DNA from: Microbacterium aurugineum
Lineage (GTDB): Bacteria; Actinomycetota; Actinomycetes; Actinomycetales; Microbacteriaceae
Assembly (NCBI RefSeq): GCF_023101205.1
Contig: NZ_CP078078.1
Coordinates: 1,798,001 to 1,862,000, forward strand
DNA length: 64,000 bases
Reading direction: 5' to 3'
A program made the position numbers and the translations under genes. Shown piece by piece: positions 1 through 7,706 of this stretch. The notes under the pieces were generated by a model. That model made no database searches and was not told the DNA's origin. It saw only the letters and a program-made list of their open reading frames with translations. Each line of letters begins with the position of its first letter. The first letter of the stretch is position 1.

Positions 1-595
1 GGTCCTGATGCGCACGGGCGTCGCGGGAACGATCACGATTGTCGCCGAGCAGCCAGACCGAATCCTCCGGCACCACGACGTCGAACGGCTCATTGGAGGC
101 GGCGGTGTCGCCGTCGGGCAGGTTGAGATAGCTCAATTCGTCGATCGGAGCACCGTTGATCGTGATCTGACCCAGTGCGTTGCAGCAGACGACGTGATCT
201 CCCGGAAGGCCGATCAACCGCTTCACGAGATGGTCCTGCGAGTCGGTCGCGGAGATGCCGACGAAGTTCAGCACCCAGTCGACCGCCTGGACGAGAGGGG
301 GCTGAGCAGGCGTCTGCGGCTGGGGGTCGAGCCACCCGCCCGGGTCCTTGAACACGACGACGTCACCGCGTTCGTACGCCGCCCACCGCGGGGTGAGCTC
401 ATCGACGAGGATCCGGTCCTTCACGAGGAGCGTCCGCTCCATCGACGCCGAGGGGATGTAGAAGGACCGCACGACGAACGTCTTGACCACGAACGACACC
501 AGTGCGGCGATGACGATGATCACCAGGACGTCACGGAGGAAGACCAGGAACCCGCGGCGACGTCTGGCCGTGCGCGCGGACGAGGATTCAGTCAT
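1..595 (-). CDS. lepB: Signal peptidase I (partial, 3' end outside window)
   Basis: Type I signal peptidase, which cleaves Sec and Tat signal peptides on the outer face of the membrane. I translated the minus strand directly from the ATG at 595. The short basic N-terminus (MTESSSARTARRRR) leads into one transmembrane helix at about residues 17-40. The catalytic serine lies in the motif PSASMERTL, the general-base lysine in VKRLIGLPGD, and the conserved box GDNRDRSRDAR near the window edge. The C-terminal residues are missing because the frame runs off position 1. It lies downstream of rplS on the same strand, a common actinobacterial arrangement, but a strong hairpin separates the two. Confidence 0.93.
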   Translation of the reverse strand, partial: MTESSSARTARRRRGFLVFLRDVLVIIVIAALVSFVVKTFVVRSFYIPSASMERTLLVKDRILVDELTPRWAAYERGDVVVFKDPGGWLDPQPQTPAQPPLVQAVDWVLNFVGISATDSQDHLVKRLIGLPGDHVVCCNALGQITINGAPIDELSYLNLPDGDTAASNEPFDVVVPEDSVWLLGDNRDRSRDARAHQD

Positions 596-666
596 CAGGT
601 TCCTTCACGATCATGCACCGTCGTGCGGCGACGCTATCTAGGTTCGCACACCGGGGAGAGAACGAA

Positions 667-695
667 GCACCCCGGGACATCGTGTCCCGGGGTGC
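667..695 (-). terminator. Hairpin terminator between rplS and lepB
   Basis: A perfect 13-bp inverted repeat (GCACCCCGGGACA / TGTCCCGGGGTGC) with a 3-nt loop starts 18 nt after the rplS stop. The minus-strand sequence after it is only moderately U-rich (CTTCGTTCTC), so it may be an intrinsic terminator typical of GC-rich hosts or a partial terminator that still allows lepB expression. Confidence 0.75.
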
Positions 696-712
696 TGTGG
701 AGATGCTGCGAC

Positions 713-1060
713 TCAGCGGTCGCGCTTCTCCTTGATCTTCGCCTTCTTGCCACGCAGCTGGCGGAGGTAGTAGAGCTTCGCGCGACGCACGTCACCGCGG
801 GTGACGACCTCGATGTGGTCGATCACCGGGGAGTGCACCGGGAAGGTACGCTCGACGCCGACCTGGAAGCTGATCTTGCGGACCGTGAAGGTCTCGCGCA
901 CGCTGTCGCCCTGGCGGCCGATGACGACGCCCTGGAAGACCTGGATACGGGAGCGGTTGCCCTCGGTGATGTTGACGTGCACCTTGACGGTGTCACCGGG
1001 GAAGAAGTCCGGAATGTCCGAACGGAGGGAAGCCGCGTCGACGGCGTCGAGGATCTGCAT
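713..1060 (-). CDS. rplS: 50S ribosomal protein L19
   Basis: Component of the large ribosomal subunit at the interface with 30S. The translation shows the family signatures [23 protein letters not shown] and the basic C-terminus [23 protein letters not shown]; 115 aa is normal for L19. The ATG at 1060 (MQILDAV) is chosen because GAGAGA precedes it at usual spacing and family members begin at this point. An in-frame ATG at 1078 would add six residues. The 5' region contains a long-range complementary pair (see 1081-1165). In many genomes rplS follows trmD directly; here three genes intervene. Confidence 0.96.
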   Translation of the reverse strand: MQILDAVDAASLRSDIPDFFPGDTVKVHVNITEGNRSRIQVFQGVVIGRQGDSVRETFTVRKISFQVGVERTFPVHSPVIDHIEVVTRGDVRRAKLYYLRQLRGKKAKIKEKRDR

Positions 1061-1080
1061 GATCGTCTCTCTCTGCACCC

Positions 1081-1165
1081 GCCACAGGTCGCATGCATGT
1101 ATTCAAAGGAACAAGAAAAGGGATGAACTGTACGGAGCTGATGCGTCCGCGGGCTCCCCTGTGGC
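1081..1165 (-). promoter_or_regulatory. Possible structured leader of rplS (closing stem)
   Basis: The 8-nt arms GCCACAGG (1081-1088) and CCTGTGGC (1158-1165) are perfectly complementary and enclose about 70 nt just upstream of the rplS ribosome-binding site. On the minus strand this would fold the 5' untranslated region into a closed domain ending about 20 nt before the start codon. An autoregulatory leader is possible but unproven. Confidence 0.35.
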
Positions 1166-1229
1166 AGAGCCGGTCACAGCACAAACACTCATTCTGCCAT
1201 GGAAGGCGTGCTCGGCCAAAACCGTGACC

Positions 1230-1718
1230 TCAGTCGCGGCCGTCGGTCTCCCGCACCACGATGACCTCGTGCGCTCTAGTCGGAGGGGCCTGCTCGTCGG
1301 CGGTCGGGATCGTCGACCAGGTGATGGTCTCGCGCAGCCGCGAGCCGCTCCCCCTGGCCTCCTGCCACAACTGCCACACCTGGAGCCAGACGAGCGCGAT
1401 GCCGACGACGATCGCGCCGGTGAGCACCCACGGGAACACCCCGTCGATGAAGAAACCGACCGCGATCGTCAGACCGTGCCAGAGCGTGAAGCCGGCCACA
1501 TCCCACCAGGAGACCGCGCGCTCGATGCGAACGGAGGGACGCGAGCGCGTGAGGAGCGTCAACAGGAGCTGTCCGAGGAACACGGACGGCATCGCGATGA
1601 GCAACACCCAGAGGATCGCCCAGCCGCCCTGGAAGACTCCCCACCCGATCAGAAGCCACAGCGGCAGCAGGAACGCCGCCGGAAGAAGCCAGCGGAAGAA
1701 CGCCCGTCGCAACCACAT
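1230..1718 (-). CDS. Small integral membrane protein, unknown function
   Basis: A 162-aa protein that I cannot assign to a named family. The ATG at 1718 is the first plausible start (MWLRRAFFRW); the longer frame upstream overlaps map on the other strand. Four hydrophobic segments are visible: about residues 9-27 (WLLPAAFLLPLWLLIGWGVF), 33-52, 73-92 and 95-115. A polar C-terminal tail of roughly 45 residues ending in VVRETDGRD is probably cytoplasmic. The arginine-rich loop around TRSRPSVRIERA fits inside-positive topology. It sits alone on its strand, divergent from map, so the two probably share the 1719-1827 promoter region. Confidence 0.7.
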   Translation of the reverse strand: MWLRRAFFRWLLPAAFLLPLWLLIGWGVFQGGWAILWVLLIAMPSVFLGQLLLTLLTRSRPSVRIERAVSWWDVAGFTLWHGLTIAVGFFIDGVFPWVLTGAIVVGIALVWLQVWQLWQEARGSGSRLRETITWSTIPTADEQAPPTRAHEVIVVRETDGRD

Positions 1719-1827
1719 GCTCAGATCGTACGACGGGACACGTGCCCGTGACCCGATGTTCGCTGAGAGCGGTCGGAGATCCCGGGGCGTCGGATCAGGG
1801 AGAATAGAGATGACGAGAGGACAACCG

Positions 1828-2610
1828 ATGATCGAACTGCGCACCCCTGCCGAGATCGACGAGATGCGCGCCGCAGGACGCTTCGTCGCCGAGACGCTGG
1901 CGACGTTGCGCGATGAGACCAAGGTCGGGACGAATCTCCTCTCGATCGACCGTCGCGCGCACGACATGATCCGCAAGGCAGGCGCGGAGTCCTGCTACAT
2001 CGACTACCACCCGTCCTTCGGCGCGAGCCCGTTCGGCAAGGTCATCTGCACCTCGGTCAACGACGCCGTGCTGCACGGACTCCCCCACGACTACGCCCTG
2101 CGCGACGGCGACCTCGTGACGCTCGACTTCGCGGTGGCCGTCGACGGCTGGGTCGCCGACTCCGCCGTCTCCTTCGTCGTGGGCGCCGCGCGCGACGAGG
2201 ATCTGCGCCTCATCGACACGACGGAGCGCGCACTGGCAGCAGCCATCGAGACCGCCACCGTCGGCAATCGCATCGGCGACATCTCGGCGGCCGTGGCGGC
2301 CGTCGCACACGGCGAGGGGTACTCGATCAACACCGACTTCGGTGGACACGGCGTCGGTCGCACCATGCACGGGGATCCGCATGTGCCGAACGACGGTCGC
2401 GCAGGGCGCGGCTTCCCCCTGCGCGCAGGACTCGTCCTCGCCTTGGAACCCTGGTTCCTCGCGACGACCGACGAGTTGGTGACCGACCCGGACGGATGGA
2501 CCCTGCGCAGCGCGGACGGGTCCCGAGGTGCGCACTCCGAGCACACCATCGCGGTGACCGAGGACGGACCGATCGTGCTGACGGACAGGTCTTTCCTCGG
2601 CGTCGACTGA
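1828..2610 (+). CDS. map: Type I methionine aminopeptidase
   Basis: Removes the initiator methionine from nascent proteins whose second residue is small. The pita-bread fold ligands are visible: two Asp in LDFAVAVDGWVADSAVS, the His in GHGVGRTMHGDPHVPN, and Glu in LALEPW and SEHTIAV. Length is 260 aa from ATG 1828 (MIELRTPAEIDEMR), which has AGAGGA six bases upstream. An alternative ATG at 1810 would add six residues (MTRGQP). The gene is followed after 28 nt by a histidine phosphatase. Many actinobacteria carry two map paralogues; nothing here shows which one this is. Confidence 0.94.
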   Translation: MIELRTPAEIDEMRAAGRFVAETLATLRDETKVGTNLLSIDRRAHDMIRKAGAESCYIDYHPSFGASPFGKVICTSVNDAVLHGLPHDYALRDGDLVTLDFAVAVDGWVADSAVSFVVGAARDEDLRLIDTTERALAAAIETATVGNRIGDISAAVAAVAHGEGYSINTDFGGHGVGRTMHGDPHVPNDGRAGRGFPLRAGLVLALEPWFLATTDELVTDPDGWTLRSADGSRGAHSEHTIAVTEDGPIVLTDRSFLGVD

Positions 2611-2638
2611 CCGGGAGCCCGTGTGCCATCCTGAGTCC

Positions 2639-3232
2639 ATGATTCCGCAGGATCGTCACGTCCCCGAGCGTCTCTTCCTCGCTCGGCACGGGCGGACGAC
2701 CTGGAATCTCGAGCACCGGCTGCAGGGACAACGGGATTCGCCGTTGACGGATGAAGGGGTGGCGCAGGCGCACGCCGTCGCCGAGCGCCTCCGGGACGCC
2801 GGAGTCCTGACAGTGTGCACGAGCCCGTTGGGACGAGCCACGCAGACCGCGGCCATCATCGCGGAGCGGATCGGCGCCGAGATGATCGAGGTCCCCGAAC
2901 TCGCGGAGATCGACCACGGCGAACTCGCGGGGATGACCTGGGACGAGATCGACGAGCTCTATCCCACGCTCCGGGAGGAGCGAGCTGCGAACCGCTACGG
3001 ATGGGCGTTCCCCGGTGGGGAGAGCTACGCTCAGGCGCGCGTGCGCGCCCGAAAGGCGCTCAGCTCCTGCGGGTGGGCAGCCACCGGCGCGCCGCTGCTG
3101 GTGAGCCACGAGATGATCGGACGGATGCTGCGGGCGGAGTTGCGAGGACTCGACCCGACGAACGCGCTGGCACTGCGACATCCTCACGGCGTCGTCTTCG
3201 AGATCACCCGATCCTCGGAAGGCATCCTCTGA
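2639..3232 (+). CDS. Histidine phosphatase family protein (phosphoglycerate-mutase-like)
   Basis: The branch-1 signature LFLARHGRTTWN lies near the N-terminus, with the nucleophile His in RHG. The second conserved features are TSPLGRATQTA and ELAEIDHGELAGMTWDEI, and the late His lies in LLVSHEMIGRMLR. At 197 aa it fits small broad-specificity phosphatases (cobC/gpm-like). The substrate cannot be told from sequence. ATG 2639 is preferred. An upstream GTG at 2621 has GGGAG only 3 nt away, so the start is uncertain. It is probably co-transcribed with map and converges on trmD 13 nt away. Confidence 0.85.
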   Translation: MIPQDRHVPERLFLARHGRTTWNLEHRLQGQRDSPLTDEGVAQAHAVAERLRDAGVLTVCTSPLGRATQTAAIIAERIGAEMIEVPELAEIDHGELAGMTWDEIDELYPTLREERAANRYGWAFPGGESYAQARVRARKALSSCGWAATGAPLLVSHEMIGRMLRAELRGLDPTNALALRHPHGVVFEITRSSEGIL

Positions 3233-3244
3233 CCGGGATCGCCG

Positions 3245-3964
3245 TCAGGATGCCGAGGTCTCGTCGCGTGGCAGGAGGTCGGGTCGACGCCGGCGCGTGC
3301 GCTCCCACTGCTGCTCGCGACGCCAGGCCGCGATGGCGGCATGATTACCGCTCAGCAGGACATCGGGCACCGATCGTTCACGCCATGACGCGGGCTTCGT
3401 GTACGACGGGTACTCCAGCAGGCCGTCCTCGTGCGACTCCTCGACGAGACTCTCCGGATTGCCGACCACTCCGGGGATGAGTCGTCCGACCGCCTCGATC
3501 ATCGCCATCACGGCGACCTCTCCCCCGTTCAGCACGTAATCGCCGAGGCTGATCAGACGCACCTCGCCGAGGTCCGCGGCGTACTCGAAGACGCGCTCGT
3601 CGATGCCTTCATAGCGCCCGCACCCGAACACGAGATGCTGACGCGTCGCGAGCTGTCTGGCCGTCTTCTGTGTGAACACCTCGCCGGCGGGAGACGGGAA
3701 GATGATGGTGGGGCGCTCATCGACGTGCGATGCCGACGCATCGGTCAGCTCATCGAGTGCGAGCCCCCACGGTTCGGGCTTCATCACCATGCCGGCGCCG
3801 CCGCCGTACGGCGTGTCATCGACGGTACGGTGCCGATCCGAGGTCCAATCCCGCAGATCCCGAACACGGAGGTCGATGAGGCCGGACGCCTGAGCCTTGC
3901 CGAGCAGGGAAAGCGTCAGTCCGTCGAAATACGACGGGAAGATGGAGACGACATCGATGCGCAC
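3245..3964 (-). CDS. trmD: tRNA (guanine37-N1)-methyltransferase
   Basis: Methylates G37 next to the anticodon of tRNAs reading CNN codons, using S-adenosylmethionine, and prevents +1 frameshifting. The 239-aa product shows [15 protein letters not shown] at the start, [17 protein letters not shown], and the trefoil-knot cofactor region [15 protein letters not shown] and [12 protein letters not shown]. The start is a GTG at 3964. It is the last gene of the rpsP-khpA-rimM-trmD set, 19 nt after rimM, an arrangement conserved across bacteria. Confidence 0.97.
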   Translation of the reverse strand: MRIDVVSIFPSYFDGLTLSLLGKAQASGLIDLRVRDLRDWTSDRHRTVDDTPYGGGAGMVMKPEPWGLALDELTDASASHVDERPTIIFPSPAGEVFTQKTARQLATRQHLVFGCGRYEGIDERVFEYAADLGEVRLISLGDYVLNGGEVAVMAMIEAVGRLIPGVVGNPESLVEESHEDGLLEYPSYTKPASWRERSVPDVLLSGNHAAIAAWRREQQWERTRRRRPDLLPRDETSAS

Positions 3965-3983
3965 GGGTGAACCGTATCAGCGG

Positions 3984-4601
3984 TCACTCGGCCGCGTCGG
4001 CGCCCGAGTCCGCCTGCGGATCGGTGTCGGCGACGTCGGGAAGCTCCTCGAAGAGCCCCGCAGGAGGAGTCACGACGACACGCCCTGCGGCGACATCGAC
4101 GGTCGGCACGATCGCCGAGACGAAAGGCACCATGACCTCGCTCTCACCGGCCTTGACGATGAGGAGATCCTGGGCGGGAAAGTGCTCGACACGGACGACC
4201 CGACCGATCACGGCGTCATCACGGACGACATCGAGCCCCACGAGCTGATGGTCGAACCACGCGTCGTCCTCGACCTCGTCGACGTTCTGGTCGATCCAGA
4301 GGATCGCCTTGACGAGGCTCTCGGCCGCGTCACGGTCGTCGACGTCTTCGAAGAAGACGACCGGGTTGCCGTTCATCACTCGATACTCACGTACGGTGAT
4401 GTCCTTGCCGTGCCACGGAGATGCCTCAGGCACCTGCAACGTGAAACCGGCACCGGGGACGAATCGCCCCTCGGGGTTGTCGGTGTAGAGCTCGAGCTTG
4501 AGCCCACCCTTCAGGCCGTGCGCCTTGACGAGACGTCCGACGCGCAGCTGGTTCTTGCCCTGATTGCGGTCCTTCGACACCACGTCAGTCGTCCGCGACA
4601 T
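3984..4601 (-). CDS. rimM: 16S rRNA processing protein RimM
   Basis: Late 30S assembly factor that binds S19 and helps mature the 16S rRNA head. Family start LRVGRLVKAHGLKGGLKLELYTDNPEGRF is clear, with the N-terminal RimM barrel (to about residue 105) and the C-terminal PRC-barrel-like part DHQLVGLDVV...VMVPFVSAIVP. An acidic tail follows. The start is ambiguous. ATG 4601 would overlap khpA by 17 nt. GTG 4583 or 4580, just after the khpA stop, are alternatives and would remove six or seven residues. Confidence 0.93.
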   Translation of the reverse strand: MSRTTDVVSKDRNQGKNQLRVGRLVKAHGLKGGLKLELYTDNPEGRFVPGAGFTLQVPEASPWHGKDITVREYRVMNGNPVVFFEDVDDRDAAESLVKAILWIDQNVDEVEDDAWFDHQLVGLDVVRDDAVIGRVVRVEHFPAQDLLIVKAGESEVMVPFVSAIVPTVDVAAGRVVVTPPAGLFEELPDVADTDPQADSGADAAE

Positions 4602-4815
4602 CGACGCGGACCCGACGCCCGTCAGCAAGAGCGCTGACCAGCGTGCGAAGGGCCTTCGCAGTGCGGCCGCCGCGCCCGATCACGCGTCCACGGTCGTCGG
4701 GGTGCACGCGCACCTCGAGGAGATCGCCTCGCGGCGATGTGGATTCGTTGATACGGACATCCTCCGGGTGATCGACGATCCCCTTGACGATGTGTTCGAG
4801 CGCGGCGGCGAGCAC
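4585..4815 (-). CDS. khpA: KH-domain RNA-binding protein KhpA
   Basis: A 76-aa single KH domain with the nucleic-acid-binding loop VIGRGGRTAKALR, which matches the GxxG rule. Family members form a small RNA chaperone, often with KhpB (Jag/EloR), and influence cell elongation in Gram-positives. It lies between rpsP and rimM, 6 nt after rpsP, the usual position. Confidence 0.93.
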   Translation of the reverse strand: MLAAALEHIVKGIVDHPEDVRINESTSPRGDLLEVRVHPDDRGRVIGRGGRTAKALRTLVSALADGRRVRVDVADD

Positions 4816-4821
4816 GACGGA

Positions 4822-5256
4822 TTACTCCGCGTCTGCGGCGGGAGCCTCAGCGGCCTCCGCGTCGGCGGCGGCGGGAGCCTCCTCAGCGGGAGCCTCCGCC
4901 TTCTTCTCGGCCTTGGGCTTGACGACGGACTTCTTGGACGCGTCGACCTCGAAGGGAGCCTTCGGCTCGGCGACCTTGAGCGTGGACTTCGCGTCCTTGT
5001 CGCCCTTGAACTTGCCCCAGTCGCCCGTGATCTTGAGGATGGCGGCAACCTGCTCGGTCGGCTGCGCGCCGACGGAGAGCCAGTACTGCGCACGCTCGGA
5101 GTCGACCTCGATGAACGAGGGCTCCTCGGTGGGGTGGTACTTGCCGATCTCCTCGATCACGCGACCATCGCGCTTGGTCTTCGAGTCGGCGACGACGATG
5201 CGGTAGTACGGCGCACGGATCTTGCCCAGGCGCTTGAGACGAATCTTGACAGCCAC
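4822..5256 (-). CDS. rpsP: 30S ribosomal protein S16 with extended acidic/Ala tail
   Basis: Small-subunit protein required for 30S assembly. The first 80 residues are classic S16 ([25 protein letters not shown], then [12 protein letters not shown] and [12 protein letters not shown]). A tail of about 55 residues, first Lys-rich and then Ala/Glu-rich, extends it to 144 aa; such tails are common in high-GC actinobacteria and probably disordered. The start is GTG 5256, with AGGAG at good spacing. It heads the rpsP-khpA-rimM-trmD operon. A pseudoknot-like leader lies 85 nt upstream. Confidence 0.96.
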   Translation of the reverse strand: MAVKIRLKRLGKIRAPYYRIVVADSKTKRDGRVIEEIGKYHPTEEPSFIEVDSERAQYWLSVGAQPTEQVAAILKITGDWGKFKGDKDAKSTLKVAEPKAPFEVDASKKSVVKPKAEKKAEAPAEEAPAAADAEAAEAPAADAE

Positions 5257-5340
5257 GATTCTCCTGAATTGTGTGGAAGGAAACGAACTGATCGCCTGGA
5301 GAGTGGGGTGCACACCCGGCGGAAGCTCAAAATGAGTGGT

Positions 5341-5382
5341 ACCTGCTGGATAGAGGGTCGAGCAGGTGGTCCAGCCCTCTAT
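5341..5382 (-). promoter_or_regulatory. Candidate H-type pseudoknot in the rpsP leader
   Basis: Two inverted repeats are interleaved. ACCTGCT (5341-5347) pairs with AGCAGGT (5361-5367), and ATAGAGGG (5350-5357) pairs with CCCTCTAT (5375-5382). The connecting loops are 2, 3 and 7 nt, which is H-type pseudoknot geometry; otherwise the stems are mutually exclusive. Whether the transcript includes all of it depends on the promoter, which I could not fix. Confidence 0.5.
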
Positions 5383-5464
5383 TCTGCCAGATGCACGCGC
5401 CTGGCGCGAAACGCGATGAAACTGCTGTTGCCGTGTCGCGTCGCGCCCGTGCCAGACTGTGCGG

Positions 5465-6616
5465 GTGAAACTCGAGTTCGCCTCTTCGGCCCGCTCCACC
5501 GTCGGCCTCGAATGGGAGATCATGCTGGCGGACCCCACCAGCGGTGACCTGGTCGGGCGCGCCCCGGAACTGCTCGCCGCGCTGGAGACGGAGAGCGCGG
5601 ACGAGCGCCACACGGTCACGGGTGAGCTTCTCACCAACACGATCGAGGTGACGAGTGGAATCGGCGACTCCGTGGCGCACGCCGTCGACGACATCGCCAA
5701 CGCGATCACCTCCGTGCGTTCGGCGACGGACCCCGCCGGGATCGAGCTGCTGTCCGCCGGAAGCCACCCGTTCGCCCAGTGGTTCGATCAGCAGGTGTCG
5801 GACAAGTCGCGGTATCACACCCTGATCGAGCGCACTCAGTGGTGGGGACGCAACATGATGATCTGGGGCATCCACGTGCACATCGGAGTCGAAGACCACC
5901 GCAAGGTCTTCCCCCTCATCAACGCACTCGCCGGCTACCTCCCCCACCTGCAGGCCCTGGCGGCGTCGAGCCCGTTCTGGGCCGGCGAACGCACGGGCTA
6001 CGCGTCGAACCGTGCTCTGGTCTTCCAGCAGCTGCCCACAGCAGGACTCCCGTGGCCGCTGCACGACTGGTCGCAGTACGAGTCGTACCTCGAGGACATG
6101 GTCCGGACCGGCGTGATGGAAGATGCCACCGAGGTGCGCTGGGACATCCGCCCCGCCCCACGCTGGGGCACGATCGAGGTACGCGCCTGCGACGGCCTGT
6201 CCACCCTCCCGGAGCTGGCGTCCGTCGCCGCACTCGTGCAGGTGCTCGTCGAGCACTTCTCGCGGCAACTCGACGAGGGCAGGGCTCTCCCTGAACTTCC
6301 CGCCTGGTTCCACCGCGAGAACAAGTGGCGGGCGGCACGATACGGACTCGACGCCCGCGTCATCGTCGACGCCGCAGGCACCCAGCGCCCCGTACGGGAG
6401 CACCTGACCGAGACGCTCGAGTCGCTCGCCCCCGTCGCGGTGGAGTTGGGGTGCGGACGCGAGTTCGGCGGCGTGGGGACGATCCTGGAGGGCGGCGCCA
6501 GCTACGCGCGGCAGCTCGCCGTCGCCGATGCCGCGGGCGGCGATCTCACCGCCGTGGTGCAGCACCTGATCCGCGAGTTCCGTTCCGGTCCGGAGTCGTC
6601 GACCGACGAGGACTGA
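5465..6616 (+). CDS. Carboxylate-amine ligase / glutamate-cysteine ligase type 2 (YbdK family)
   Basis: GCS2-family ATP-dependent ligase. Family landmarks include [13 protein letters not shown] at the N-terminus, [22 protein letters not shown] (metal/nucleotide face), [21 protein letters not shown], and [17 protein letters not shown]. Length is 383 aa from GTG 5465; a GTG two codons earlier (5459) is an alternative. No clear Shine-Dalgarno precedes either, so a leaderless transcript is possible. Actinobacteria of this group often use mycothiol rather than glutathione, so the physiological substrate pair is uncertain. It is divergent from rpsP. Confidence 0.85.
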   Translation: MKLEFASSARSTVGLEWEIMLADPTSGDLVGRAPELLAALETESADERHTVTGELLTNTIEVTSGIGDSVAHAVDDIANAITSVRSATDPAGIELLSAGSHPFAQWFDQQVSDKSRYHTLIERTQWWGRNMMIWGIHVHIGVEDHRKVFPLINALAGYLPHLQALAASSPFWAGERTGYASNRALVFQQLPTAGLPWPLHDWSQYESYLEDMVRTGVMEDATEVRWDIRPAPRWGTIEVRACDGLSTLPELASVAALVQVLVEHFSRQLDEGRALPELPAWFHRENKWRAARYGLDARVIVDAAGTQRPVREHLTETLESLAPVAVELGCGREFGGVGTILEGGASYARQLAVADAAGGDLTAVVQHLIREFRSGPESSTDED

Positions 6617-6631
6617 CACTCCCGGCGCTGT

Positions 6632-7603
6632 TCAGTCCTCCACGAGACGGCGTGCGAGACCTTCGTCGAGGACCACGTCGGTGATGAGTCCGGCCGCCAG
6701 AGCAGCCCGGAGACTCACCAACTTCGGGATACCGGAGACAACGCAGACCCGGCGAGGGACACGGCGCAGACGATCGAGCCCGGGGCCGGTCGCCCTCGCG
6801 TTGACGCGGATGTCCCGCCAGGAACCATCTGATCGGAAGAAGACCGTCGCGACATCGCCGATCGCGTGGTCCTCGCGCAGGCTGCGGTAGTCGTCACGCC
6901 CGAGGTAGCCGCCGACGTAGACCCGGCTCGGCACCTCCGCCGCAGGAGAGCCCAGGCTGAAGACGGCGACGTCCATCTTGGCCTGAAGGTCGAGCACACG
7001 CCGCGTGCTCCGCTCCCTCCACATCGCCTCCCGGGTCGCCGGGTCATCGAAGAAAGCGGGGACGGGGAACTGCTGCACCTGCGCGCCGAAGGCACTGCCG
7101 AACCGCTGCAGGATGTCGCTGGAGTATTCGACGCCGGTCGTCTGGGTGTTCCCGGCACCGTTGAGCTGCACGAACGTGGTGTTGTGCGTCTCCTTCTGTG
7201 TCAGTCCACGGCTCACCGCACTGATCGTCGAGCCCCACGCGACTCCGATGACCATGTTCGAATCGACGAACTGCGATAGCAGACGACCCGCCGTGAGCGC
7301 CACACGCTCGAGACGTTCGACTTCGCTGAGGATCTCCGGCATCGGCACCACGTGCGCAGCCACACGGTGCCGGTCACGGATGCGCTGCTCGAGCATCCCG
7401 AGACGTTCCAACGGCGAATTGATGCGGATGTCGACCAGGCCGCTTTCCCTGGCGAAGCTCAACAGGCGAGACACGGAGGATCGGGAGGTGCCGAGTTCCT
7501 GCGCGATGACTTCCATCGTCTTGTCCTGCATGTAGTAGAGCTGCGCGGCGGTGAGCGCCGCGATCAGCTTGCTGTCGCGCGTTTCCGCGGCCTGACCGAC
7601 CAT
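6632..7603 (-). CDS. SorC/DeoR-family sugar-binding transcriptional regulator
   Basis: A 323-aa regulator. The N-terminal helix-turn-helix spans about residues 25-60 (YYMQDKTMEVIAQELGTSRSSVSRLLSFARESGLV). The SorC effector-binding domain follows, with the phosphosugar-type motif IGVAWGSTISAV and ending in the typical ISGIPKLVSLRAALAAGLITDVVLDEGLARRL-like segment (here VCVVSGIPK onward). Start ATG 7603 has a near-perfect AGGAGG five nt upstream. It is transcribed divergently from glpD with a 103-nt shared region holding a perfect palindrome. It therefore most likely controls glycerol catabolism, responding to glycerol-3-phosphate or a related phosphosugar (inference). Confidence 0.88.
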   Translation of the reverse strand: MVGQAAETRDSKLIAALTAAQLYYMQDKTMEVIAQELGTSRSSVSRLLSFARESGLVDIRINSPLERLGMLEQRIRDRHRVAAHVVPMPEILSEVERLERVALTAGRLLSQFVDSNMVIGVAWGSTISAVSRGLTQKETHNTTFVQLNGAGNTQTTGVEYSSDILQRFGSAFGAQVQQFPVPAFFDDPATREAMWRERSTRRVLDLQAKMDVAVFSLGSPAAEVPSRVYVGGYLGRDDYRSLREDHAIGDVATVFFRSDGSWRDIRVNARATGPGLDRLRRVPRRVCVVSGIPKLVSLRAALAAGLITDVVLDEGLARRLVED

Positions 7604-7627
7604 CGTGACCTCCTCACCCCCGATCCT

Positions 7628-7641
7628 TGCACATATGTGCA
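7628..7641. promoter_or_regulatory. Palindromic operator candidate between sorC-type gene and glpD
   Basis: TGCACATATGTGCA is a perfect 14-bp palindrome in the divergent intergenic region, 24 nt upstream of the regulator start codon and 66 nt upstream of glpD. Its location fits an operator able to control both genes. The protein that binds it is inferred from adjacency. Confidence 0.6.
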
Positions 7642-7706
7642 GTGGGCTTGCGCGAGATGCCACACAGGTCGATGCTGGTTGGCAAGTAAGGAAGAGAGGG
7701 TCGACG

